Shown piece after piece: positions 20,330 through 30,408 of a stretch of 34,887 nt of DNA. Source of the stretch: Sphaeroforma sirkka. Taxonomy: Eukaryota; Opisthokonta; Ichthyosporea; Ichthyophonida. Numbering within the stretch: the stretch's first letter is position 1; each line of letters opens with the position of its first letter. The notes beneath the pieces were generated by a model. It worked only from the letters and a program-made list of their open reading frames with translations. It was not told the origin of the DNA and did not search any database. Made by a program: the position numbers and the translations under genes. Location of the stretch: assembly GCA_001586965.3 (NCBI GenBank), contig LUCW03000056.1, positions 1-34,887 of the forward strand, given 5' to 3'.

Positions 20330-22400
20330 TTCCTGATCGCTGCCTATGGTTTCCCACGTTGCATCCTCTTCTAACTCACCCTGTTCGATTTCGTCTGGGT
20401 GTGCCAGTATGGAAGCAATGTGTGTGTCTGTAGGCGTGGTCTCCTCCTGCTCCGTTTGCTGGTCGTCCGAGTCTGTTAGAGCCGTAATGGTGTTGACCGC
20501 GGGCAAACTCTTATCGAAGGATACGCCTTGCTTAAATCCTCGGCCCGAGCTGGATGTGAATCCAACCCTTTTGTTCGACTGGTAGTGCTTGCAGGATGAT
20601 ATATGCCTGAAACTGGGTGGGGCACCCGCTCTGCACGCGTAACACGTGGTGGTCGTAGACGTGCTTGTGCGTTGTGTGCTGCCTCCTCCTGTATTCGTAT
20701 TCAAATTACGATCTCGTTGTTGGGCTGGAAACTGTCTACGCCTATCCCCACATTCATCTGTGTCCGTACCCGTTGTCTGAGGATGGCATCGGTTTCTTGT
20801 ATGTCTGGATTTAAAATGCGGAGAAGGTCTTCAGTCTCCAGGTGGTCCCAACCTATGTGGTGTTGTAGCGTGCGTTCATACGTCATATTACCTGTCAGGT
20901 CCTCGAGGGCCTGTATGAGGCAGTGATTAAGCAACCGCTTAGGAAAGTCCTTGCCCTTATCTGCTCGCTCCCAGGCTCTCTTGTGAACTTCCACAATCTT
21001 GTTCAAATGTTCCCTGGCTGACTCTACACCCTTGGTGCGGGGATTACCCTTCGCCAACTTCTTAAAGGTAGGGTCTACGGTGGCCTTGCTCTCATGTTGA
21101 CAGATTTGGTCTATGACCTGTTCCGCCGGATATACCCTCAGCTCATTATGGTTGTCACGGAGATAGTCAATTGTGGCCTTTGCTGCCTTAAAATGTATGA
21201 GTACCTTATAGAACCAACGTACCATCCACGACTCATCTAGTCCTGAGACATGGGCGTTCTTCAGTGCCTCTTCTAGCGCCCCTCGTGTGTCTCTATCGGC
21301 TGTGCTGCTTAATTGATAACGGTCTAAAGGCCAATCGGGCCATGTCCGTGGCTCCGGAGCTCTGTTCTTCCTGATAGCTTCCAATTGAGTATTCAACGCT
21401 CCTTTCAACGTATCGATCGTGGACGTTAGTAATGTACATCTTGGGACATCGTAGTTTCCCTGTGCTCGACAAAGTTCATCCACAAAGAAAGATATCTTCC
21501 CTTCGAGGCGTTGACACATGGCTCGGCGATGCTCGTTCCACTGCGCTGGTGTCATGATCGGCTCTCTCGCCTGTTCGTCTTTGTGCGGTCGTTTTCTGCT
21601 GCCATGAACATTACCGTCGTCGACATCACTAGACTTGCGCTTACCGTCGTCGACGTCACTATACTTGCGCTTACCGTCGTCAACGTAACTAGCCTTGCGC
21701 ATATCCTGTATCGATCGCGCGAAGTCTCGGTGCTGTCGGCTGAGTTCCCATCGTCTACGTAGTTGTTTCGTTCGGCTTCCCTACGATAATCCCCATGTGG
21801 GTCGCTCAAATATTGCTCTAGCTGTCGGCCCCTGATTTCGTCAGAGTTTTGCTGACGAGTGCCCGTGGCCCACCCTGACATATTTCTATGCCGTTGGACT
21901 TGTCGCTCATCCCCGTTGCCTGCGAGGGAATCCTGACTTGCACTGGTAAAACTCCCCGATCGAGTTCGCTTTCGAGTGAAATCTCGTTCAGGTGCTCGGT
22001 GAAAAGGCTGCCATGAATGCGGTCTATCACCCGCTGAATGAATGCCCGAAGTACCTCGGACATTGGCTACCCTGTGTCGCTCAGCTGCTGGTTCAGCAGA
22101 CTTTGAACGACTAGTATGCCTAATCACAAATTGCACCTCACTGTCTTCTGGATCTGCTCTCCCTCTTGCCGATAAGCGAGACCCGTGCCCCAACTGATGT
22201 CGCCTGCTTGCTGCCTGGCCCACGTCTTGGTCTGTCTGTTCATATCGCGGTTGTTCATCTCTTCGACGCGATGCTACTGTCTGGCGCGAAGAAGCTGTGC
22301 CTCCTTGGTGGGTCTGCTCGAAATCTGACAAAGATCTCTGGGTTGCTTTGCCGTCGCGACGAGTGCGTCGAGGGCTACGGGGTGCTGGACGCATAGGCAT
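20327..22400 (-). pseudogene. gag: B1 gag, broken by two frameshifts
   Basis: Likely start at 22400 (MPMRPAPRSPRR). The N-terminal ~230 residues are very rich in Arg, Ser, Gln and Asp and look disordered and basic, unlike family A. Near 21720 a shift leads to a 30-bp tandem repeat giving three (K/M)RKxSxVDDG units (21610-21700), then the core: PRTWPDWP (near 21345), LDESW, ATVDPTFKKLAKG, TYERTLQHH. A second shift near 20710 leads to the zinc knuckle CYAC-x9-H-x3-C (near 20590-20645), then an acidic tail to the TAG. Core similarity to A gag at residue level is clear and supports Gag. Confidence 0.8.
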
Positions 22401-23177
22401 CTTGATGTTAAGACTTCGATGTATGGCTTTGTGTTGTTGATGAATAGTTGGTCCAGATTGAAGGAGTGTCGGCTATTATATAATAGTTGACTTCAGCCAT
22501 TTGTGTTACACACTTTCTTCCGCCGTTCTCCTCTCGTGATACCAAAATAGCTAATTATCATTGAATCATGTTGATGTCTACAAGGTCTGCTTGCGGGTCC
22601 CCGAAAACTCGTTGCGCTCGAATACACCTTGCTCCTTAATGATTGCTAATCATTTTGTTTGGGTTGGTTTTGTTAATGAGTACTCGTTTTGCTCTCCTTT
22701 GCTCTGCCTATAGGAGTAATTAAGAGTTGCTGATAGACTCGAAGCGTGTTCAATGATCAACCGCCTGTCGTGTTCTAGCGTTCTGAATGCTCCTTTAATC
22801 CAACCTTCGGACCACTGTACTCCAACATCAATCAAATCCGAGGCCTGCAGCCAGGAAGTTCAGGTCAAGGTTCCCAAGAATAACCTTGAAGCCCAAGGTA
22901 GTTACATCGGTTATGAAGTTGGAAAACCAAAAAACAAATTCCTTATTCAAACCAACTTGAGTGTACTTGCACGATGCCTGATAAGTGCTGTCTACTTTTG
23001 CATGTACTATTTCTTCTGTTCCTTGCAAGAGTCCGCTGCATCTTGACGATTCGCCTTATACGTCGGTGATAACGTTCTCCTTAGTTTTCACCAACAATCA
23101 TACAACCGTACCAGGCTATGTTGGTCCTACGGCTGATTCACTTACGTTGACTTCCTTTCTCTCTAGAATGGAAATTA

Positions 23178-23178
23178 A

Positions 23179-23211
<33 letters not shown>
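23178..23211. repeat. (TA)n microsatellite
   Basis: Alternating AT/TA run with one GT interruption at 23198-23200, directly upstream of the tRNA-like relic. Confidence 0.9.
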
Positions 23212-23221
23212 CGAAAATGTA

Positions 23222-23303
23222 TTCTGTCTTGTAACATCGGTAAATATGTCTTCTAGTTGTGTGTTGGTCGTGGGTTCGATACCCCCCGTGATATATTTTT
23301 TTT
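23222..23303 (+). repeat. tRNA-like / possible SINE head relic
   Basis: TGTAACATCGG (23230-23240) resembles a Pol III A box and GGTTCGATACC (23273-23283) a B box, spaced 32 bp as in tRNA genes, followed by a T-run at 23293-23302. The acceptor ends do not pair, so it is not a tRNA gene. It could be a tRNA-derived SINE fragment in the B1 leader, or chance. Confidence 0.35.
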
Positions 23304-23803
23304 CCTATGCTTTCGTGACCATCGAAGTTCGCGCATGCAACGATGGCGAACATTCGACTCCGAGATATTTTCGAAAAATCGATCTTCTAACCATGCCAGT
23401 CTTTTCGTCTAGCCAATTGATTACCAAAACTTGCTCCGTAGTTGATATTTGTTGAAAATACGAGTTGAAATCGCATTTTTTCTGTCTCAGTTTCTCCCAA
23501 ACTGTGCCTAGCTCCTCTTCTGCATTGCTACTACCTGTCTCACGCGCGCTTAATTCACACGTTTCCATTCTACGTCGCCTGACACTGTCGATTCTACATT
23601 GCTACCTGCTTTTCTTGATCACCTCTATCTGCCCTTTGTCGTCGCTGTACTCGCCCACACCTATGAAAATCTTTTGACCTTCTCTGTCGTAGTTTGCTAA
23701 GCTCTGCTTTCGGCTCATGTCCGGTTCTGAGGGAGATCAAAACCTGTAATTCGTCAATAAAATGAACTTCTCCGTCCACTATTTCATCCTCGCCTGAAAA
23801 ATC

Positions 23804-23910
23804 GAATAATACACCTAAAGTAACTAGTCGTAAAAAATGTAGTAAACACATCAAAATACGATATGAAAACCTACTGAGTCTCCCTGAGGCTCAGTGCGGT
23901 GTATTTATTC
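23804..23910 (-). promoter_or_regulatory. LTR-leader stem around AATAAA in B1
   Basis: On the minus strand the LTR segment GAATAAATACACC (23910-23898) is complementary to the leader segment GGTGTATTATTC (23815-23804): 12 bp with one bulged A. The leader arm starts 22 nt after the LTR, nearly the same spacing as in family A, although the sequences are unrelated. Confidence 0.6.
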
Positions 23911-24018
23911 TTATATTTGATTGTCTACGTGGTCTACAAATAATTCTCCTCGTGTGAATTAATTGTAAATTAATTCTAACTTCACACTGATAGTATATTT
24001 TAGGGGACTTTTACCACA
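23838..24018 (-). repeat. B1 5' LTR (181 bp)
   Basis: Same ends and stem-loops as 15944-16122. Followed at 24019-24022 by the TTTA duplication and A1 leader sequence. Confidence 0.9.
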
Positions 24019-24696
24019 TTTACTTGCATCAAATCGTGTATATGTGCGCCCCCACCCTTATATGCTCCTAATAACTCACAGGTGCTTACTTGTGTCTCTA
24101 TATATGCTTCCTAATATCCCATTCTGAAAACTTTTGTAAAATAATCTAGTATGCCGCTGATTCTTTTTTGCGTCATCTAATACTAACCGAGTCGGTATAT
24201 AACCATGTACATCTCCCATCTCTATTACCCTACTGTGGATCCTAAAGAACTTTCTTCTAACAACTTCTTAAATACAATTTAAGCTCATTAGCTTGCAATA
24301 CGATTTGTACTTGTCTCACACTGAAAATCCTTCCTACCTGTACTCACACATGACTACTTATCTGTGGATTCTGACTGATTGTCTGATTTCGTCATTTGAT
24401 CGTCGTGAGACTTTCCTTGTTGACCCTGGTTAATGTTCTGCTTGATTGGAATGTTCTCTCTTCGGCCTCACTCGTATTAGTAGATTCTTTCTTCATCCTC
24501 GTCGTCCACACGTCGTTAATCCAAAGACCGGATAATCTAAATCGTTCAATTTGATGCGACATTCTCTGTTCGCATTGTGGTTTACAATTGTTATACTTAT
24601 AACAAAAAAATATGTGCCAGCTACTGACTAATTCATATTCTGTAGCTTTCTCTGTAATTACTAATAAAAACAAACAACTTCTAGTAAGTTAAAAAA
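24019..24696 (-). other. A1 5' leader, LTR-proximal part
   Basis: Non-coding; reverse of 3395-4090 in A2. It has only one GAACGATTTAGATT-type motif (near 24535-24555) where A2 and A3 have three. The stem arm complementary to the LTR is at 24655-24668. Confidence 0.8.
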
Positions 24697-24948
24697 TGTA
24701 GTAAGTACGCCGAGATAACTGTAACTCAACGTTCTCCCTCCTCAGGGAGGGGACGTTGTTCATTTATTAGTAATTATAAACAGTAATCCTAAAAATGACT
24801 GACTCTTAAATGAGTCATTAGTCATGTGCTGTAAAACCATGAACAAAAGCCCCTAAGAACGTTTATCGATTATTCTGATAAACTGTAAAACTTGTAATAA
24901 ACCTAAAATAATGGAAATAAATATAAGTACTTGACGGATTTCTGATCA
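24697..24948 (-). repeat. A1 5' LTR, right end blurred
   Basis: Starts TGTAGTAAG and follows the family LTR to ...ATAAGTACTTG at 24933. The next ~15 bases read like a mixture of the LTR end (TATTCTGACCACA) and the RT array (ACGGATTTGGTGATCAC). I take the boundary at about 24948; a mis-built consensus is likely here. Confidence 0.7.
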
Positions 24949-27900
24949 ACGAAACGAACGACACCAACGACTGTTAATCTTCCTCTCCTTGCGGTACCGA
25001 CATTCGATGCGGAAGGCAACGTCAAGAAGGTACGCGTGTGTTTAGACATGCGTGCCGTTAACGCGCTTATTCCTGGTGACCAGTTCCTGATCCCCAAGGT
25101 CAACGAACTCATATCTCGCCTCAAGAGTAAGAAGTACTACACGACGCTGGACATATCGGCTGCATACCACAGGCTGCCCATCCATCCAGACTCACAATAC
25201 TTATTTAGTTTTACACACGAACGTTATCAGTACTCGTTCACATCAGCACCGTTCGGTCTTCATGTACTCACGCAGCAGTTCAACGTACCTTGAGTACAAT
25301 ACTTGATGGCTTACCGGTTCACCACTATATCGATGACATAGTTATCGCCAGTGACGGTTATGACGAACACGTTAGGACGGTGCAGAAGGTGATACAACGC
25401 TTAACATACCACAGTTTTAAGCTTAACCCTGCCAAGTGCCACTTCGCTATCTCCGAAGTCATGATCCTAGGGAAGAAAGTATCGGCACAAGGCATTGACA
25501 TTGACCATGAAAAGCAGGCCAAGCTGATCGACTGGCCCCACACCACTACGGTACAAAGATATAGCCTCGGCGTTGGGTTTAGCAAAGTACCTCCACGAAC
25601 ATCTGCCTAATTTTGCAAACACGGTTGCACCCTTGCGCGAATTTTGCAAACTCAAACAAAAGGAGTTGATAGGTGATCGTTGGGAGGAGAGACATGCACA
25701 GGCGTGGCAGGCAATGAAGGACGCAGTGGTGAATGCTGTGGCGTTACACTTTCCGGTCGACGGCATTCCTCTGAACTTGGAAACCGACGCTAGCGATTAC
25801 GGTTTAGGGGGAGCGCTATTCCAATGGGAACGGTTGCCACAGGATTTGGAAGCCAATGCGAAAATTGCCGACAACGCGCGCTGTCGTCTGGAAGGGAGTG
25901 AGGTAACCGTCCCAGTAACCCATGAACAAGCGTTGCAGATGCGGCGATCGGCGCGTAACTTCGTATCCGATCGATGGCTCCCCTATGTGGATGAACAAGT
26001 GAAGAAGTGGTTGACGGATTTGGTGATCACGAAACGAACGACACCAACGACTGTTAATCTTCCTCTCCTTGCGGTACCGACATTCGATGCGGAAGGCAAC
26101 GTCAAGAAGGTACGCGTGTGTTTAGACATGCGTGCCGTTAACGCGCTTATTCCTGGTGACCAGTTCCTGATCCCCAAGGTCAACGAACTCATATCTCGCC
26201 TCAAGAGTAAGAAGTACTACACGACGCTGGACATATCGGCTGCATACCACAGGCTGCCCATCCATCCAGACTCACAATACTTATTTAGTTTTACACACGA
26301 ACGTTATCAGTACTCGTTCACATCAGCACCGTTCGGTCTTCATGTACTCACGCAGCAGTTCCAACGTACCTTGAGTACAATACTTGATGGCTTACCGGTT
26401 CACCACTATATCGATGACATAGTTATCGCCAGTGACGGTTATGACGAACACGTTAGGACGGTGCAGAAGGTGATACAACGCTTAACATACCACAGTTTTA
26501 AGCTTAACCCTGCCAAGTGCCACTTCGCTATCTCCGAAGTCATGATCCTAGGGAAGAAAGTATCGGCACAAGGCATTGACATTGACCATGAAAAGCAGCA
26601 GGCCAAGCTGATCGACTGGCCCACACCACTACGGTACAAAGATATAGCCTCGGCGTTGGGTTTAGCAAAGTACCTCCACGAACATCTGCCTAATTTTGCA
26701 AACACGGTTGCACCCTTGCGCGAATTTTGCAAACTCAAACCAAAGGAGTTGATAGGTGATCGTTGGGAGGAGAGACATGCACAGGCGTGGCAGGCAATGA
26801 AGGACGCAGTGGTGAATGCTGTGGCGTTACACTTTCCGGTCGACGGCATTCCCTCTGAACTTGGAAACCGACGCTAGCGATTACGGTTTAGGGGAGCGCT
26901 ATTCCAATGGGAACGGTTGCCACAGGATTTGGAAGCCAATGCAAAAATTGCCGACAACGCGCGCTGTCGTCTGGAAGGGAGTGAGGTAACCATCCCAGTA
27001 ACCCATGAACAAGCGTTGCAGATGCGGCGATCGGCGCGTAACTTCGCTTCGTATCCGATCGATGGCTCCCCTATGTGGATGAACAAGTGAAGAAGTGGTT
27101 GACGGATTTGGTGATCACGAAACGAACGACACCAACGACTGTTAATCTTCCTCTCCTTGCGGTACCGACATTCGATGCGGAAGGCAACGTCAAGAAGGTA
27201 CGCGTGTGTTTAGACATGCGTGCCGTTAACGCGCTTATTCCTGGTGACCAGTTCCTGATCCCCAAGGTCAACGAACTCATATCTCGCCTCAAGAGTAGAA
27301 GTACTACACGACGCTGGACATATCGGCTGCATACCACAGGCTGCCCATCCATCCAGACTCACAATACTTATTTAGTTTTACACACGAACGTTATCAGTAC
27401 TCGTTCACATCAGCACCGTTCGGTCTTCATGTACTCACGCAGCAGTTCCAACGTACCTTGAGTACAATACTTGATGGCTTACCGGTTCACCACTATATCG
27501 ATGACATAGTTATCGCCAGTGACGGTTATGACGAACACGTTAGGACGGTGCAGAAGGTGATACAACGCTTAACATACCACGGTTTTAAGCTTAACCCTGC
27601 CAAGTGCCACTTCGCTATCTCCGAAGTCATGATCCTAGGGAAGAAAGTATCGGCACAAGGCATTGACATTGACCATGAAAAGCAGGCCAAGCTGATCGAC
27701 TGGCCCACACCACTACGGTACAAAGATATAGCCTCGGCGTTGGGTTTAGCAAAGTACCTCCACGAACATCTGACCCTAATTTTGCAAACACGGTTGCACC
27801 CTTGCGCGAATTTTGCAAACTCAAACCAAAGGAGTTGATAGGTGATCGTTGGGAGGAGAGACATGCACAGGCGTGGCAGGCAATGAAGGACGCAGTGGTG

Positions 27901-28952
27901 AATGCTGTGGCGTTACACTTTCCGGTCGACGGCATTCCTCTGAACTTGGAAACCGACGCTAGCGATTACGGTTTAGGGGAGCGCTATTTCAATGGGAACG
28001 GTTGCCACAGGATTTGAAGCCAATGCAAAATTGCCGACACAACGCGCGCTGTCGTCTGGAAGGGAGTGAGGTAACCATCCCAGTAACCCATGAACAAGCG
28101 TTGCAGATGCGGCGATCGGCGCGTAACTTCGTATCCGATCGATGGCTCCCTATGTGGATGAACAAGTGAAGAAGTGGTTGACGGATTTGGTGATCACGAA
28201 ACGAACGACACCAACGACTGTTAATCTTCCTCTCCTTGCGGTACCGACATTCGATGCGGAAGGCAACGTCAAGAAGGTACGCGTGTGTTTAGACATGCGT
28301 GCCGTTAACGCGCTTATTCCTGGTGACCAGTTCCTGATCCCCAAGGTCAACGAACTCATATCTCGCCTCAAGAGTAAGAAGGGGAAGTACACGACGCTGG
28401 ACATATCGGCTGCATACCACAGGCTGCCCATTCCATCCAGACTCACAATACTTATTTAGTTTTACACACGAACGTTATCAGTACTCGTTCACATCAGCAC
28501 CGTTCGGTCTTCATGTACTCACGCAGCAGTTCCAACGTACCTTGAGTACAATACTTGATGGCTTACCGGTTCACCACTATATCGATGACATAGTTATCGC
28601 CAGTGACGGTTATGACGAACACGTTAGGACGGTGCAGAAGGTGATACAACGCTTAACATACCACAGTTTTAAGCTTAACCCTGCCAAGTGCCACTTCGCT
28701 ATCTCCGAAGTCATGATCCTAGGGAAGAAAGTATCGGCACAAGGCATTGACATTGACCATGAAAAGCAGGCCAAGCTGATCGACTGGCCCACACCACTAC
28801 GGTACAAAGATATAGCCTCGGCGTTGGGTTTAGCAAAGTACCTCCAGGAACATCTGCCTAATTTTGCGAACACGGTTGCACCCTTGCGCGAATTTTGCAA
28901 ACTCAAACCAAAGGAGTTGATAGGTGATCGTTGGGAGGAGAGACATGCACAG
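24949..28952 (+). repeat. Tandem array of ~1,080-bp RT units
   Basis: Four units in head-to-tail order; the marker TTGACGGATTT of each unit starts at 24931, 26011, 27099 and 28178 (spacing 1080, 1088, 1079), and the last is cut by A3 at 28952. Each unit holds the PR-RT linker, a full RT (DMRAVNALIP, TTLDISAAYHRLP, YIDDIVIASDG) and the first ~15 residues of RNase H, then joins to the next linker through TGGGAACGGTTGCC (near 25826, 26908, 27993). There is no gag, rest of RNase H, integrase or LTR between units. Confidence 0.9.
25573..26877 (+). pseudogene. In-frame fused RNase H start-linker-RT reading frame in the array
   Basis: A 434-codon frame runs from the end of one RT unit (LHEHLPNFANTVAPLREF) through RNase H start (ETDASDYGLGGALFQW), across the unit join (WERLPQDLEAN) and through one complete RT (YIDD active site near 26410) into the next RNase H start, where a one-base insertion (near 26850) ends it. 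It shows that the concatemer keeps frame at the join. It is the only copy with five G in GGTTTAGGGGGAGC, as needed to keep the RNase H frame. No start signal or promoter is evident, so expression is doubtful. Confidence 0.8.
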
Positions 28953-29197
28953 TGTGGTCAGAATACAAGTACTTATATTTATTTGATTATTTTAGGTTTA
29001 TTACAAGTTTTACAGTTTATCAGAATAATCTGATAAACTGGGTTTTAGGGTTTTGCTGGTTTTACAGCACATGACTAATGACTCATTTAAGAGTCAGTCA
29101 TTTTAGGATTACTGTTTATAATTACTAATAAATGAACAACGTCCCCTCCCTGAGGAAGGAGAACGTTGAGATACAGTTATCTCGCGTACTTACTACA
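28953..29197 (+). repeat. A3 5' LTR (245 bp)
   Basis: TGTGGTCAG...CTTACTACA, same stems and AATAAA (29127-29132). The long-range stem arms are at 29119-29132 (LTR) and 29227-29240 (leader). Confidence 0.92.
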
Positions 29198-30408
29198 TAT
29201 TTTTAACTTACCATAGAAGTTGTTAGTTTATTAGTAATTACAGAGAAAGCTACAGAATATGAATTAGTCAGTAGCTGGCACATATTTTTTTTGTTATAAG
29301 TATAACAATTGAAAGACAATGCGAACAGAGAATGTCGCATCAAATTGAACGATTTAGATTATCCGAACGGTTTAGATTGAATTGAACGATTTAGATTGGA
29401 TTAACGACGTGTGGACGACGAGGATGAAGAAAGAATCTACTAATACGAGTGAACCCGAAGAGCGAACATTCCAATCAAGCAGAACATTAACCAGGGTCAA
29501 CAAGGAAAGTCTCACGACGATCAAATGACGAAATCAGACAATCAGTCAGAATCCACAGATAAGTAGTCATGTGTGAGTACAGGTAGGAAGGTTGTTTTCA
29601 GTGTGAGACAAGTACAAATCGTATTGCAAGCTAATGAGCTTAAATTGTATTTAAGAAGTTGTTAGAAGAAAGTTCTTTAGGATCCACAGTAGGGTAATAG
29701 AGATGGGAGATGTACATGGTTAGTACCGACTCGGTTAGTACGATGACGCAAAGAATCAGCGGCATACTAGATTATTTTACAAAAAGTTTTCAGAATGGGA
29801 TATTAGGAAGCATACAGAGACACAAGTAAGCACCTGTGAGTTATTAGAGAGCATATAAGGGTGGGGGGGCGCACATAACACGAACGATGCAAGTAAATAC
29901 AAGGTTAAATTGTGAAAATGATATGCGAACACACTCAAATCACTAGAACTTCCAGATAAATCAGGTCAACGGAGAGGATCAACAGTATGCACAGAAGGTG
30001 TGGTTGACGGCAGCTTAGTTTAGGAGTGCAATAACGAGCAATCGTTCTTAGATCAAGAAGCATATTCCAACAACCGCAACAGCACATGACAAGGACATCA
30101 CGAGTAAGAAGAGTAAAAAGAGGAGCGATGAGGGAAGTTCCCAACAGGGTCCTGCGAATAGGCCGTCATTAGGCCGGAGTAAGAGCTGGCGAGGAGTAGA
30201 ACAAGAAGTGGCTCCGACTAATGAGGCACTCAACCATATGTTATTGTGGGATGAAGAGTAAGACAGCTGGTAGTGTTAGAGTATATAGACTATCCACACT
30301 ACTTATGTTAGTGTAGGAAATAAAAAAGTCAGTCACGAGGGAACCCACGAGTTCCTCGGAGATCGATGTCGAGACGTTATGTGTTTGAAGGATGAAATTT
30401 AATAGAAA
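29198..30408 (+). other. A3 5' leader (non-coding)
   Basis: About 1.2 kb, longer than in A2 because the part before gag is not deleted. Three GAACG(A/G)TTTAGATT motifs at 29345-29400. Starts TATTTTTAACTTACC after the LTR. No gene seen. Confidence 0.75.

Larger units (their letters stand above)
22401..23837 (-). other. B1 5' leader (non-coding)
   Basis: About 1.4 kb between the 5' LTR and gag start. It begins TTTTTTACGAC (no TGG primer-site start). It holds a TA run at 23178-23211 and a tRNA-like relic at 23222-23303. Several short open frames in both strands show no recognisable motif and are not called. The leader arm of the LTR-leader stem lies at 23804-23815. Confidence 0.7.
15944..24018 (-). 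mobile_element. B1: full-length family B chromovirus inserted in A1 leader
   Basis: 8.1-kb element with 179- and 181-bp LTRs (15944-16122 and 23838-24018), leader, gag, in-frame UAG, pol, 3' UTR and target duplication. Protein sequence is clearly homologous to family A over gag core, protease, RT, RNase H, Dam-like domain, integrase and chromodomain, but DNA is diverged throughout, so it is a separate family. Comparison of A and B therefore shows which features are conserved. LTRs differ at about 8 sites plus small indels, so it is somewhat older or noisier than A2. Confidence 0.92.
944..24948 (-). mobile_element. A1: family A Ty3/gypsy chromovirus, minus strand, split by A2 and B1
   Basis: An outer element reconstructed from three co-oriented pieces: 944-3147 (3' LTR, 3' UTR, pol C-terminal part), 11593-15943 (rest of pol, gag, start of leader) and 24019 to ~24948 (rest of leader, 5' LTR). 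Removing the two insertions and their target duplications restores colinearity with A2 and A3. Own length is about 7.5 kb, shorter than A2 (8.4 kb) mainly because two stretches of gag are missing. It sits in the RT tandem array. The flanks (gatcacaa at 936-943 and acgaaacg from 24949) suggest a duplication around ACGAA, but the right LTR end is blurred and one base is missing on the left. Confidence 0.85.

Noticed and set aside
21610..21700. 30-bp repeats in B1 as a separate satellite
   Set aside because: They encode the in-frame VDDG repeat of gag and do not extend outside it.
23222..23303. Functional tRNA gene
   Set aside because: A and B boxes are present but acceptor and anticodon stems do not pair.
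22985..23455. 156-codon frame in the B1 leader as a gene
   Set aside because: It includes a TA microsatellite and a tRNA-like relic, shows no motif, and lies antisense to the leader.
24903..25124. 73-codon minus-strand frame (MRRDMSSLTLGIRNW) seen many times
   Set aside because: Antisense of the RT fingers region; recurs only because RT is repeated.
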